Shown here: in pieces, positions 33,477-42,835 of the stretch
How the letters are laid out: every line of letters starts with the position of its first letter
Numbering within the stretch: position 1 is the stretch's first letter
Assembly (NCBI GenBank): GCA_028275345.1
Contig: JAPWUV010000011.1
Span: 57,288-121,287 of the forward strand
Source of the DNA: a bacterium
GTDB taxonomy: Bacteria > Zhuqueibacterota > Zhuqueibacteria > Oleimicrobiales > Geothermoviventaceae
Direction of reading: 5' to 3'
Length of the DNA: 64,000 bases
Program-made: the position numbers and the translations under genes
Notes under the pieces: generated by a model
What the model saw: the letters and a program-made list of their open reading frames with translations, nothing else
Databases searched by the model: none
What the model was told of the DNA's origin: nothing

Positions 33477-34978
33477 CTCGCGCTCCTGTCGCCTTCTGGC
33501 TTTTTACCAAACAAAGGAGCCAGCTCCGCCTCGCTGGGTGGAGGGCTCAGGTAGCTCCCCACGACCAGCGCCAGCACGGAGACGATCAGCGCGGGGTAGA
33601 TCAGGGGGATGCCCCAAGGGTCTCCTTCCGGAACCTTCTCCGGGGGCAAGACGTAGGTGAGCACCTTCAGCGTCACGGCCACGATCGTACCCCCGAGGAT
33701 TGAGGCCAGCCCGCCCACGCGCGTGGCTCGCTTCCAGGCGAGCGCGGCGATCAGGGCGGGAGTGATCGCCACACCGTACACGGTGTACGCGAAATAGCTC
33801 ATCTCTAGCACCGAGACGAGGCGCGTCGCCAAGAGATAGGCCACCACACCCAGGATCACGATGCACACCTTCTGCAGGACCACCATCGTTCGCTGGCTCG
33901 CTTCCGCAGCCAGAAAACGCTGGTAAATGTCCCTCATGAGGTTCGTGGTGGGAGAAAGGAGGTAGTTCATGCCGGTGGAGATGACCACCGCCGTGGCGGC
34001 ACCGAGGAGAAGGATCCCGACCCACGGTGGAACCAGGTGGCGAGCGGCCTGAAGGACAATGGAAGCCGGATCCATCCCCGTTCCCGATTCGAGCCACTTG
34101 CGGATCTGGGGCCAAAAATGGGCGGCCGCAAAAATGGCAATGGCCACAACCACCACTTCGACGAAGATCGTCCCCACCACCCAGAGGGCAACCGCCTGGC
34201 GGGCGTCTTTCGGCGTCCGCGCGCTGTAGAACTTCTGGTACATGCTTTGGACGCCCATTAGAAGCATCATGGTGGAAAGGAAGTATCCTCCGGCTTTGAG
34301 ACCGGGATGCCGGCCGAACGTCTCATTGACGATGGCAAAGTGATCCGGCGGCAAGGCAGCTCGGACCGCTCCCATCCCGCCGACCGCATGGTAGACAAAG
34401 GGAACCGAGACCAGACAGGCCAGCAGGATGATGATGCCGTTGGGCAGATCCGTGTAGGCTACGGCCACCATGCCGGCCAGCGCCGTGAAGAGGATGACGA
34501 AGACGGCCGCCAGGGCCTGGCCCAACGCCACCGAAACCTGACCGTCGGTCACCACGTTGAGGATGTAGCCCCCCGCACGGAACTGGTAGGACACGATGGC
34601 CGTGAAGCTGATGATCAGCGCGATGGCCCCGAAAACCCGTGCCGCTGGCCCGTACCTCACCTCCAGAATGTCGCCGATGGTATACTGGCCGAAGGTGCGG
34701 ATCTTCGCCGCGAGGAAATAGATCACCACGATCCCCACCCACGCACCGGCGGGAAGCCAGAGACTACTCCATCCAGCCTTCGCCGCGTATTCCGCGCCAG
34801 CAATGAAGGTGCCAGAACCGATCCAGGTGCAGATGAGCGTGAAGACCATCACCCGCACGCTGAGGGAACGCCCTGCCACCATCATGTCCTCTTGGGTTCT
34901 GACCCGCCGGGCCCGGTAGAAATTCAGCACCGTGAGGACCAATAGGTACGCAAGAACCACGTAGAGGTACCAAGTCAT
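33473..34978 (-). CDS. Sodium:solute symporter
   Basis: A 501-residue SSF-family transporter with about 13 hydrophobic helices, opening MTWYLYVVLAYLLVLTVLNF. Family features include GRSLSVRVMVFTLICTWIGSGTFIAGAEYAAKAG, TIGDILEVRYGPAARVFGA and the long helix near LLLGAATAVVISTGMNYLLSPTTNL. Substrate (sugar, proline, pantothenate and others are known) cannot be predicted. It lies between an M24 peptidase and yrdC; import of the dipeptide products of the peptidase would be a reasonable guess. Confidence 0.9.
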   Translation of the reverse strand: MTWYLYVVLAYLLVLTVLNFYRARRVRTQEDMMVAGRSLSVRVMVFTLICTWIGSGTFIAGAEYAAKAGWSSLWLPAGAWVGIVVIYFLAAKIRTFGQYTIGDILEVRYGPAARVFGAIALIISFTAIVSYQFRAGGYILNVVTDGQVSVALGQALAAVFVILFTALAGMVAVAYTDLPNGIIILLACLVSVPFVYHAVGGMGAVRAALPPDHFAIVNETFGRHPGLKAGGYFLSTMMLLMGVQSMYQKFYSARTPKDARQAVALWVVGTIFVEVVVVAIAIFAAAHFWPQIRKWLESGTGMDPASIVLQAARHLVPPWVGILLLGAATAVVISTGMNYLLSPTTNLMRDIYQRFLAAEASQRTMVVLQKVCIVILGVVAYLLATRLVSVLEMSYFAYTVYGVAITPALIAALAWKRATRVGGLASILGGTIVAVTLKVLTYVLPPEKVPEGDPWGIPLIYPALIVSVLALVVGSYLSPPPSEAELAPLFGKKPEGDRSAR

Positions 34979-35034
34979 CCTCCACCCTCCCGCTCGCTCG
35001 GTTCACCGCCGGCACGAACTCTGGGAGCACCGCA

Positions 35035-36219
35035 TCATCCCGGAATAGGTACGATCTGATCCTGCACCGGTCCGGTCACCTCCACTTGGCCATCCTCATG
35101 GATGAACACATCGATCTCCGATCGGATTCCGATCCCTTCCTCCGGAAGGTAAATCCCGGGCTCAATGGAGAAGCAGCAGCCGGGCAGGATCAGCCGCTCG
35201 TCCTTCGTCTCCAAGTTATCGATGTTGACGCCATTTCCGTGCACCTCGGTCCCGATACTGTGCCCCGTGCGATGAATGAAATACCGGCCGAAGCCGGCGT
35301 CTTCGATGACCCTGCGACAGGCGTCGTCCACCTCCCAACCATGGACCGGCTGACCGGCGTGGAAGCGGTCCTCCAGGAACATCACCGCCGTCTCTCTGGC
35401 CTGCCTCACGATGCCGAAAAGGTAAATGAGTCGCTCGGGCACTTCATCCCCAATGAAACCCACCCAGGTGATGTCGGCGTAAATGCTCCCGGGCTCCTTC
35501 GTTTTGCCCCAAAGATCCACCAGGAGGAGATCCCCCGGCTGGATAGGGGAACAGTTCTGCTCAGTCGGCTCGAAATGGGGATCGGCCGCATGAGCATTGA
35601 CCGCCACGATGGGACCGTCGTCCCAGGTCAAGCCCTCGGCCCGCATCTGCTCGCGCATGTACCGCTGCACCTCGAACTCCGTGGGACGTTGCCCGCGCTG
35701 GATGCGCCGTGACACCTCCTCAAAGGTCCGCGCCCTCACCTTGTGGAGCGCCTCCGAGGCGCGGAGATGGGATTCGTAGCCCCGGCGATCCAATCTCGCC
35801 TCAAACTGCCCGACCAAATCGGCGCTCGACACCACCTCGACACCGAAGCTGCGAATTAGATCCACAGTCCCGGCATCTACCACCGACACGTAGGGAATGT
35901 GGTTCATGGGGGAGTACTGCATGGCGACTTTGCTTGCGCCGGCCAAGATCTCCCGCAGAATCGCGTGAAGTTGTTGCCAGGGGAGATACACGTGCTTCCG
36001 ACCCGGAAGATGGTCTAGCCGCCACGGCTCGATGCTGTGGACGACCTTGTGTGGCTCCCCGCGCGCGGGTATGTAGTAGAACCAACGCCTGGAGGTGAAT
36101 CGAGAGGTGTCGATCTGAAGGATCTTGTGGGCGATCGCATCCCGATTGTGGAAATCGTAGAAAAGCCAGCCGTCGATCCCTGCGCCCCGAAGTGCTCGTT
36201 GGATGGCCTCAAGATCCAT
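35035..36219 (-). CDS. M24-family aminopeptidase (Xaa-Pro peptidase-like)
   Basis: A 394-residue enzyme. The N-terminal creatinase-like domain opens MDLEAIQRALRGAGIDGWLFYDFHN; the C-terminal pita-bread domain has metal-binding residues in VDLWGKT, YADITWVGF, RTGHSIGTEVHGNG, FSIEPGIYLPEEGIGIRSE. The first Asp pair and the final Glu fit the family's dinuclear site. It cleaves X-Pro N-terminal bonds in cytoplasmic peptides. The ATG at 36219 follows GGAGGGAGGAG. It is the first gene of the run to 29601, about 155 nt downstream of the structured RNA. Confidence 0.88.
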   Translation of the reverse strand: MDLEAIQRALRGAGIDGWLFYDFHNRDAIAHKILQIDTSRFTSRRWFYYIPARGEPHKVVHSIEPWRLDHLPGRKHVYLPWQQLHAILREILAGASKVAMQYSPMNHIPYVSVVDAGTVDLIRSFGVEVVSSADLVGQFEARLDRRGYESHLRASEALHKVRARTFEEVSRRIQRGQRPTEFEVQRYMREQMRAEGLTWDDGPIVAVNAHAADPHFEPTEQNCSPIQPGDLLLVDLWGKTKEPGSIYADITWVGFIGDEVPERLIYLFGIVRQARETAVMFLEDRFHAGQPVHGWEVDDACRRVIEDAGFGRYFIHRTGHSIGTEVHGNGVNIDNLETKDERLILPGCCFSIEPGIYLPEEGIGIRSEIDVFIHEDGQVEVTGPVQDQIVPIPG

Positions 36220-36251
36220 GGCTCCTCCCTCCGCCATCGACCCAGTTCCGA

Positions 36252-36271
36252 CCGCCGGTCTTGGCCGGCGG
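36252..36271 (-). other. GC stem-loop between ncRNA and M24 gene
   Basis: CCGCCGG (36252-36258) and CCGGCGG (36265-36271) form a 7-bp perfect hairpin with a 6-nt loop, in the 155 nt separating the structured RNA from the peptidase ATG. Confidence 0.4.
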
Positions 36272-36374
36272 CCTTCGTCGGCCCTCATGCCCCCTCAGGG
36301 CGCATCTTCTCATCCCGAGGCCCAGTCGAAACAGGCGGGGAAATGCAAGGCGGGGTCCGCGGCGCCGCCGCGAA

Positions 36375-36471
36375 GAAAACGAAGCCCTGGGGTGACAAGT
36401 GGCGCGACGCAATACCCTGCTTCCCGAATGTGTCCTGAGGGATTCACCCGCGAGCTGGCGATCACAACCCC
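36375..36471 (-). ncRNA. Structured small RNA, candidate SRP RNA (ffs) with altered apical loop
   Basis: Minus-strand RNA of about 90-100 nt, starting GGGGU (36471-36467) six bases after a -10 box. Its ends pair GGGGU/ACCCC (36393-36389); inner pairings GUG/CAC, CGC/GCG and CGCG/UGCG give a rod. Central landmarks match bacterial small SRP RNA: GGUGAA facing GGUA, then CCCU-CAGG facing AGCA-GGGU, the CAGG/AGCA symmetric internal loop of helix 8. The normal CC-GGAA-GG tip is replaced by a 12-nt segment (ACACAUUCGGGA) that pairs poorly. The 3' arm is followed by a U-rich tail (36384-36371). Good positional and structural evidence, but the tip makes the assignment uncertain. Confidence 0.52.
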
Positions 36472-36476
36472 AGGGG

Positions 36477-36505
36477 AAAATAACCATTCCCCCTTGCAAA
36501 CGCAA
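36477..36505 (-). promoter_or_regulatory. Promoter of the structured RNA
   Basis: Minus strand: -35 TTGCGT (36505-36500), 17-nt spacer, -10 TATTTT (36482-36477). Transcription would begin at the GGGG of the RNA's terminal helix, around 36471. Confidence 0.65.
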
Positions 36506-36548
36506 CCCCCGCCTTAGCGAGCTAACACGAGGGAACCCCGGGGGATCC

Positions 36549-36584
36549 GAGCCCTCGCGCCTCCTGGAGCGGACGCGAGGGCTC
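36549..36584 (-). terminator. Hairpin after proC
   Basis: A perfect 11-bp stem, GAGCCCTCGCG (36549-36559) with CGCGAGGGCTC (36574-36584), loop 14 nt, lies 11 nt after the proC stop. No U-tract follows. It probably ends the ilv-leu-proC transcript. Confidence 0.5.
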
Positions 36585-36594
36585 CTTCACCTGT

Positions 36595-37458
36595 CTACGC
36601 CGCTCGCTCGGAGACATCTTCCTCTGCGCTTCGCGTGAGGAATTGGCTGAGTTCGCTGGAACGCTTCGTGGCGCTGCGCACGGCGTTGATCAGCATCGGT
36701 CTGAGCCCATCCGACTCCAGCGAATAGATCCCGGCGATGGCAGTTCCTGCCGGCGTGGTCACTTGGTCGCGGAGGATGGCCGGATGCAGGCCGGTTTCCC
36801 GCACCATTTTGGCCGCGCCCAGCACCGTTTGCGCGCTGAGTCGAGCGGCCACTTCGCGCGACAGCCCCATCATCACGCCCCCCTCGGTGAGGGCTTCGAT
36901 GATGGTGTACACGAAGGCGGGTCCGCTGCCGCTGAGGCCCGTGACGGCGTCCATCAGGTTCTCCTCCACCACCTCCACGCGCCCCACAGCGCCGAAGATC
37001 TCCTCAGCCATCCTCAGGTGCTCACGGGTGGCGTGCCGTCCCGGGGCGATAGCCGTGACGGCCTCCCCCACCAGAGCGGCGATGTTTGGCATCGCTCGAA
37101 CCACAGCCACAGGTTGACCCAGGCGCTCGGCGATCAACCGGGTAGGGATGCCCGCCATGATGCTGATCACCAGGTGCTCGCGGCGGATCTCGGCCGCGAT
37201 CTCCGCGAGCACCCTGGCGCAGGTTTGCGGTTTCACACACAGGATCACCACATCGCTCTGTCGCACGGCGGAGGGGTTGTCGGCGCCGAGGGTATGGACC
37301 CGCCAGGTCTCTCGCACGTGGTGGAGGGCCTCCGGCCGTAGGTCCGTGGCCAAGATGGATTCCGGGCTCACCTTTCCCGCCCGCACCAAGCCCCCGATGA
37401 GCGCCTGGCCCATTTGCCCTGCGCCCAAAATCGCCAGCTTCTTCCCGCGCAACGGCAT
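36595..37458 (-). CDS. proC: Pyrroline-5-carboxylate reductase
   Basis: A 287-residue enzyme making proline from P5C with NADPH. Rossmann loop LAILGAGQMGQALIGGLV at the N-terminus, C-terminal signature LTGSGPAFVYTIIEALTEGG-type (as GLSGSGPAFVYTI), and ending DQVTTPAGTAIAGIYSLE with ALRS-like SATKRS. The ATG at 37458 has GGAGG upstream. It lies 37 nt after ilvE on the same strand, apparently as the last gene of the branched-chain operon. Confidence 0.95.
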   Translation of the reverse strand: MPLRGKKLAILGAGQMGQALIGGLVRAGKVSPESILATDLRPEALHHVRETWRVHTLGADNPSAVRQSDVVILCVKPQTCARVLAEIAAEIRREHLVISIMAGIPTRLIAERLGQPVAVVRAMPNIAALVGEAVTAIAPGRHATREHLRMAEEIFGAVGRVEVVEENLMDAVTGLSGSGPAFVYTIIEALTEGGVMMGLSREVAARLSAQTVLGAAKMVRETGLHPAILRDQVTTPAGTAIAGIYSLESDGLRPMLINAVRSATKRSSELSQFLTRSAEEDVSERAA

Positions 37459-37495
37459 CCCTACCTCCTCGTCTTCGTCTTCCCAGGCTAGTTCC

Positions 37496-38419
37496 TCAGC
37501 TGTACACTGGAGTGAGCCAATGCTGGTATTCCGGCCTCTGCCCCCGAACAATCTCGAAGAACAAGCTCTGCAGCTTCCGCGTCACCGGGCCAGCCTCCCC
37601 CTTCCCGATGATGCGTCCATCCACCTCGCGGATGGGGGTAATTTCCGCCGCCGTACCGGTGAAAAAGGCCTCGTCGGCTGCGTAGAGATCGCCGCGGGCC
37701 AACAGCCGCGTTTCCACATGGTAGCCCAAACCGCGCGCCATCTGAATGACGGCGTCGCGGGTGATGCCGAGAAGGATGCTCGACTCGCTGCCGTTGGTGT
37801 AAATCTTGTCCCCGAAGACCAAGAAGATGTTCTCCCCGGAACCTTCAGAAAGGTTGCCCGTGAGGTCCAGGAAGATGGCCTCATCGTAGCCGTTTTGCCG
37901 AGCTTCTTGTACGCCCAGCACCGAATTCAGGTATTGCCCGCAGGCTTTGGCGGTGGTGGGCATCATGCTGCCGTGGAACTTCCGCCAGCCGGTGATCGTC
38001 ACCCGCACGCCTCGGGTCAAGGCTTCTTCCCCGAGATAGGCCCCCCACCTCCAGGTCAGGATGGCCACCTCCACGGGACATTTCCCGGGGAAAACCCCGA
38101 GGGGCCCGTAGCCGCGGAAGGCGATGGGGCGGATGTAGCATTCCTCGAACCCGTTGGCCCGGATTGTCTCGAGGCACGCCTCGATGATCTCCTCTTCCGA
38201 GTACGGCAGCGGCATCTGGTAGGCGTGCGCCGACAGGAAGAAACGCCGGATGTGTTCTCGGAGCCGGAAGACTTGGGGGCCCTTTTCCGTCTTGTAGGCG
38301 CGGATCCCTTCAAAAACGCCGGTCCCGTAGTGGATCACGTGGGAGGCGAGATGGATGCGCCCATCCTTCCAGTCAACCAGCTTCCCATTGTACCAGATCT
38401 TGCCGTTTTCCGGATACAC
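37496..38419 (-). CDS. ilvE: Branched-chain amino-acid aminotransferase
   Basis: A 307-residue class IV aminotransferase that makes Leu, Ile and Val from their 2-oxoacids. PLP Lys in TTAKACGQYLNSVL; EAIFLDLTGNLSEGSGENIF and TGTAAEITPIREVDGR are family blocks. The start is the GTG at 38419 (AGAGGAGG seven bases upstream); upstream in-frame codons are within leuB. The gene overlaps the end of leuB by 47 nt. Confidence 0.94.
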   Translation of the reverse strand: MYPENGKIWYNGKLVDWKDGRIHLASHVIHYGTGVFEGIRAYKTEKGPQVFRLREHIRRFFLSAHAYQMPLPYSEEEIIEACLETIRANGFEECYIRPIAFRGYGPLGVFPGKCPVEVAILTWRWGAYLGEEALTRGVRVTITGWRKFHGSMMPTTAKACGQYLNSVLGVQEARQNGYDEAIFLDLTGNLSEGSGENIFLVFGDKIYTNGSESSILLGITRDAVIQMARGLGYHVETRLLARGDLYAADEAFFTGTAAEITPIREVDGRIIGKGEAGPVTRKLQSLFFEIVRGQRPEYQHWLTPVYS

Positions 38420-39557
38420 GATCAGACCTCCTCTTCGTTGGGTTCGCGAACAGCCGTCGCTCCAGGTAGTCGATGACCACATCGGCCATCTCGCGGGTCC
38501 CGACCTGGAAAGCGGGGGAGCCAGGCAGGTCAGGGGTGTGATAACCCGCGTTGAGGGCATCCGCCACGGCCAGTTCGATCGCCTCCGCGATGTCGGGCCA
38601 CCCCAACGAGAGGCGACACATCATGGCAGCACTCAGGATGGTCCCAAGGGGATTGGCCTGATCTTTTCCGGCAAGATCGGGAGCGGAGCCGTGGACTGGC
38701 TCGTACAAGCCTACTCGGCCGCCGATGGATGCGGAGGGAAGCATTCCGATGGAGCCCGTGAGGATGGCCGCCTCGTCGCTCAAGATGTCCCCGAACATGT
38801 TGGCGGTCAACAGGACGTCGAACTGGCGGGGGTCGCGCACGAGCTGCATCGCCGCCGTATCCACCAGCATGTGGCGTAGCGTCACGTCGGGATACTCCTG
38901 CGCCACTTCCGTCACCACCTCCCGCCAGAGCTGCGAGGCACAAAGGACATTGGCTTTGTCCACGGAGGTGACTTGCTTGCGGCGCTCTCTGGCCAGCTCG
39001 AAGGCCACCCGGGCGATCCGCTCCACCTCGGACTCGTGGTAGTACATCGTGTCCACCGCGCTCCGATTCGGCGGCTCGCCACGGCGTTCCTTTGGCTTGC
39101 CAAAGTACAGATCCGACGTGAGCTCGCGCACGACCACAATATCAACGCCATCGACCACCTGGGGTTTCAGGCTCGAGGCGACCAATAGCGGCCGATAGGT
39201 CCGCACTGGCCGGAGATTGGCAAATGTGCCCAGCGTGGCCCGAAGCTCCAGAAGCCCCTTTTCCGGGCGTTTGTCCACCGGAGCCTGGTCCCAGCGCGGA
39301 GACCCAACAGCCCCGAGGAGAACGGCATCCACGCGGTCCAAAGCCACCCGAGTATCCGCCGGCAACGGCTCGCCCGTCCGTTCGAGCGCTGCCCCGCCGA
39401 TCAATCCCTCCTCGAACTCGAGCCCCCGATCGGTGCAATCCACGGCGACCTGCAGCACCCTCCGGGCGGCATCCACCACCTCCGGGCCGATCCCGTCCCC
39501 CGGCAGGAGGAGTATCCTCTTCACCAGGTTCCCTGACTCGCCATTCGTCTCCTTCAT
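38373..39557 (-). CDS. leuB: 3-isopropylmalate dehydrogenase
   Basis: A 394-residue NAD-dependent enzyme: LPGDGIGPEVVDAARRVL, VRELTSDLYFGKP, DKANVLCASQLWREVV, LLTANMFGDILSDEAAIL and the NAD loop VHGSAPDLAGKDQANP. It is about 30 residues longer than usual because of a C-terminal tail that runs into the ilvE start; only the first 370 residues look conserved. It catalyses the third leucine-specific step. Confidence 0.95.
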   Translation of the reverse strand: MKETNGESGNLVKRILLLPGDGIGPEVVDAARRVLQVAVDCTDRGLEFEEGLIGGAALERTGEPLPADTRVALDRVDAVLLGAVGSPRWDQAPVDKRPEKGLLELRATLGTFANLRPVRTYRPLLVASSLKPQVVDGVDIVVVRELTSDLYFGKPKERRGEPPNRSAVDTMYYHESEVERIARVAFELARERRKQVTSVDKANVLCASQLWREVVTEVAQEYPDVTLRHMLVDTAAMQLVRDPRQFDVLLTANMFGDILSDEAAILTGSIGMLPSASIGGRVGLYEPVHGSAPDLAGKDQANPLGTILSAAMMCRLSLGWPDIAEAIELAVADALNAGYHTPDLPGSPAFQVGTREMADVVIDYLERRLFANPTKRRSDRVSGKRQDLVQWEAG

Positions 39558-39565
39558 CGCGGCAC

Positions 39566-40114
39566 CTATGGATTTGCCTTTATGATTCCCAATTGCCGGG
39601 CGTAGGCAAAGAGCCCGCCCGCGCGAACGATGGCTTCCACGTCCCCGATGGGCCTGAGCGGATAGGAGCGGCCGCTCGGTTCATGCGTCAAGACGCCCTC
39701 GTCGAGGTCGATCGTTACCGCATCGCCCGTCCGAATCCGTTCGTGAAGCGGAAGATCGGTCTCCAGGGGGAGAAGGAAACCCCCGTCCACTGCATTCCGG
39801 AAGAAGATGCGCGCGTAGCTCTGCGCCACCACCGCTTTCACCCCAGCGATTTGGAGGGCAGCCGGGGCGTGCTCGCGAGAGGATCCGCAGCCGAAATTCC
39901 GCCCCGCGACGATGACTGAATATCGACTCTGCCACTGCCCCTCCTGGACGAACCGCCCCAGCTCAGGAGGGAGACCGCTCAACGCGTAACGTCCGTAGTT
40001 CTTGCGCTCTTCCGGATCCGTAAGGCTGTAGACCAGATACTGCGCCGGGATGATCTGGTCGGTGTCCACATTGTCGCCGACCACAAAGGCCAGCCCGCGA
40101 AGTTTCTCCGCCAT
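39566..40114 (-). CDS. leuD: 3-isopropylmalate dehydratase small subunit
   Basis: A 182-residue swivel-domain subunit: VVGDNVDTDQIIPAQYLVYS at the N-terminus, NFGCGSSREHAPAAL near the centre, and SYARIFFRNAVDGGFLLP. It is the compact (archaeal/bacterial short) form that pairs with the short LeuC. Eight bases separate it from leuB. Confidence 0.95.
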   Translation of the reverse strand: MAEKLRGLAFVVGDNVDTDQIIPAQYLVYSLTDPEERKNYGRYALSGLPPELGRFVQEGQWQSRYSVIVAGRNFGCGSSREHAPAALQIAGVKAVVAQSYARIFFRNAVDGGFLLPLETDLPLHERIRTGDAVTIDLDEGVLTHEPSGRSYPLRPIGDVEAIVRAGGLFAYARQLGIIKANP

Positions 40115-40177
40115 GGTGCTCCTCGTTGGAAAACCGCATTCGTCGGACCACTGCCTGCTTTCGGCTCAGCGCTGACC

Positions 40178-41545
40178 TCAGCCCGGGTTCCCCACGCCTG
40201 GCAAGCTGGCGCCCCGAGAGGCTTGGGCCACCAATTCCCAGCTCCGCTCATCCACGAACGGGCGCGGGTCCGCGATGCATCCCGCCACGGCGGAGGCCGC
40301 CACTGTAGCCGGAGAAGCCAAGTAGATCTTGGCCTCCTTCGATCCCATCCTCCCGAGGAAGTTGCGGTTTGTCGTGGAGATGGCGATCTCCTTTCCGCGG
40401 AGACGTCCAAAGGTATCCTCCGGGCCTCCCAGGCAGGCCGCGCACGAAGGTTCTCCTAGCTTCACGCCGGCTTCCTTGAGGATCTGCTCCACCGACTTCC
40501 CGTCCACTTGGACCCGCCCGATGGCCTCGCGGACGGCCACCGTGGCGGGAACGGCGTAGGTGTCGAGCTTCACCTTCCGGTCCCGGAGGATCACAGCAGC
40601 CGCCACGAAATCCTCAAGCTTGCCTCCGGTGCACGAGCCGATGTACGCCGTCGTCAACGGTTCCCCCTCGCAGTCCGTGACCGGGACGGCATGGGCGGGA
40701 GAATGAGGGCGCGCCACCTGAGGAACCAAAGCCTCCAGTCGGTATTCCCGCGTGGCCAGGTACTGTGCATTCGAATCGCTTGCCTCGGCGAGGGAACAAT
40801 CCACCCCCCGCTCTTCCAAGTACCGACGGGCGAGGCCATCCACCGGAATGATCCCATTCTTCGCACCGGCCTCTACGGCCATGTTGCACAGCGTCATCCG
40901 CTCATCGATGGAGAGGCTAGCCACCCCCTCCCCCTGGAATTCGAGGGCACAGTACGTAGCGCCATCGACGCCGATGTCTCCGATCAGGCGCAGGATCACA
41001 TCTTTGGCCATGACGCCAGGGGAAAGCCGACCGTGAAGGAGCACGCGGAAGGTCTCCGGAACGCGCAGCCACAGCTTGCCCGTGCCCATCACGAAGGCCG
41101 CATCCGTATTGCCAACACCGGTGGCAAAAGCCCCAAGCGCCCCGGAAGTGCAGGTGTGCGAATCCGTCCCGATCAAGATCGACCCCGGCACCACATGCCC
41201 TTTTTCCGGCAACGTGACGTGGCAAACCCCGGAGTATCGAGGGGAGAAGGCATCGTAGAAATGGGGCAGCTTCTGCTCGCGGGCCATGCGGCGCAACTCT
41301 TCGAGGTTGCGCCTGGCGTGAGGATCTTCGGTGAAGATGTAGTGGTCCGGGATCACCACGACCTTTGCCGGGTCCCAGAAGCGGGCTCCCTTTCCGAACT
41401 CTCGTTGAAAGATGGCGTAGGCCGGCGGGCCACACACATCGTGGGTCATGAGCACATCTACCTGGACCCAGACCTTGTCGCCCGGGCGCACCGCCGACTT
41501 CCCCGCGCCGCGGGCCAGGATCTTTTCCGAGAGGGTCATGCCCAT
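40178..41545 (-). CDS. leuC: 3-isopropylmalate dehydratase large subunit
   Basis: A 455-residue aconitase-family protein. TLSEKILARGAGKSAVRPGD is the short-type LeuC start; [4Fe-4S] cysteines are in GSCTGG and SCAACLGGPED, with SHTCTSGALGAFATGVGNTD before them. The ATG at 41545 follows GGAGG. It has about 30 extra C-terminal residues compared with the common 420-residue short type. Confidence 0.95.
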   Translation of the reverse strand: MGMTLSEKILARGAGKSAVRPGDKVWVQVDVLMTHDVCGPPAYAIFQREFGKGARFWDPAKVVVIPDHYIFTEDPHARRNLEELRRMAREQKLPHFYDAFSPRYSGVCHVTLPEKGHVVPGSILIGTDSHTCTSGALGAFATGVGNTDAAFVMGTGKLWLRVPETFRVLLHGRLSPGVMAKDVILRLIGDIGVDGATYCALEFQGEGVASLSIDERMTLCNMAVEAGAKNGIIPVDGLARRYLEERGVDCSLAEASDSNAQYLATREYRLEALVPQVARPHSPAHAVPVTDCEGEPLTTAYIGSCTGGKLEDFVAAAVILRDRKVKLDTYAVPATVAVREAIGRVQVDGKSVEQILKEAGVKLGEPSCAACLGGPEDTFGRLRGKEIAISTTNRNFLGRMGSKEAKIYLASPATVAASAVAGCIADPRPFVDERSWELVAQASRGASLPGVGNPG

Positions 41546-41573
41546 GCCGTCCTCCTTCCGCAACCCGGGACGA

Positions 41574-42785
41574 TCAGGATCCCGCTTCCGCGGTTTCGCT
41601 GACGGACTGATACGCGTCCGTGTGGCTCTTCTCGCGCTTGAGCTGATCCACAATGCGCAGCAAATCCCGTTGAGTCACCTGCTTCTTCTCGTCGGCCAGA
41701 GCGACCATACGCTCGTAGACGAAGTCGAGCCCCTCCTTGTCGACCCGGACTCCCATATCGAGGAGCGCCTTCCGCACCGCGTGGCGCCCCGAATGCTTGC
41801 CGAGCACGATCCGATTGGAGGTCAGCCCGATGGACTCCGGCGTCATGATCTCGTAAGTGGCGGCATGGGCGAGCACTCCGTGCTGGTGGATCCCAGCCTC
41901 GTGGGCGAAGGCGTTGGCGCCCACAACCGCCTTGTTCGGCTGCACGTGCACCCCGGTGATCTCCTGTACGAGGAGACTGGTGGGATAGATGAGCTCCGTG
42001 CGGATCCCAGTTTCCACGGAGAAGACCGACTCCCGCACTTTCAGCGCCATCACCACTTCTTCGAGGGCAGCGTTTCCAGCCCTTTCCCCGATGCCATTGA
42101 TCGTGCACTCGATCTGGTCGGCCCCGGCTTCGATCCCCGCCAGGGTATTGGCCACCGCCAGACCCAGATCGTTGTGGCAGTGCACGCTGAAACGCGCCCG
42201 CTCGGCGTTGCGCACCTCAGAGCGGAGCAGACGGATGAGGCGGGCGAATTCACTGGGAATGGCGTACCCCACAGTGTCGGCGATGTTGACGACATCGGCT
42301 CCCGCATCGATCACGGCTTCCAATACGCGGATCAAGTAGCCTTCCTCGCTGCGCGTGGCGTCCTCCGGAGAGAATTCCACCTCGGCGCCAAAGCTTTTGG
42401 CGTAGCGAACCGCGCTCACCGCCGCGTGGATGGCCTCCTCGCGGGTCATGCGCAACTTGTACTCGAGGTGGATGTCCGAGGTGGCCAGGAAGATGTGGAA
42501 CCGGGGCCGCTTCGCGTACTTGAGAGCGTCCCAGGCGGCGTCGATGTCCTCCTTTTTCGCGCGGCAGAGGCCAGCCACGCTGGCGTTTTGGCATTGCTGC
42601 GCGATGCGCCGCACCGCTTCTTGCTCGCCGGCGGACGCGATGGGAAATCCGGCCTCGATCACGTCCACGCCCAATGCCTCCAGTTGCGCCGCCACGCGCA
42701 CCTTCTCACTGACCCGCATCGAGAACCCGGGGGCCTGTTCCCCGTCGCGCAGGGTCGTGTCGAATACGTAGACTCGCCGTTTCAT
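41574..42785 (-). CDS. leuA: 2-isopropylmalate synthase lacking the regulatory domain
   Basis: A 403-residue LeuA. Catalytic barrel: [49 protein letters not shown] (HxH metal motif), [18 protein letters not shown]; then the helical subdomains with HQHGVLAH and [12 protein letters not shown]. It stops shortly after [15 protein letters not shown], where most LeuA proteins continue with about 120 residues of the leucine-binding allosteric domain. Start: ATG at 42785 with AGGAGGTG upstream; the frame remains open for 126 upstream codons inside ilvC. The missing domain suggests weaker or no feedback inhibition by leucine; a citramalate or homocitrate activity is less likely given its place between ilvC and leuC. 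Confidence 0.92.
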   Translation of the reverse strand: MKRRVYVFDTTLRDGEQAPGFSMRVSEKVRVAAQLEALGVDVIEAGFPIASAGEQEAVRRIAQQCQNASVAGLCRAKKEDIDAAWDALKYAKRPRFHIFLATSDIHLEYKLRMTREEAIHAAVSAVRYAKSFGAEVEFSPEDATRSEEGYLIRVLEAVIDAGADVVNIADTVGYAIPSEFARLIRLLRSEVRNAERARFSVHCHNDLGLAVANTLAGIEAGADQIECTINGIGERAGNAALEEVVMALKVRESVFSVETGIRTELIYPTSLLVQEITGVHVQPNKAVVGANAFAHEAGIHQHGVLAHAATYEIMTPESIGLTSNRIVLGKHSGRHAVRKALLDMGVRVDKEGLDFVYERMVALADEKKQVTQRDLLRIVDQLKREKSHTDAYQSVSETAEAGS

Positions 42786-42835
42786 CGCCCGACACCTCCT
42801 GATTTCGTGCTTGCCTTCCTTCCGGTCCGGATCGT

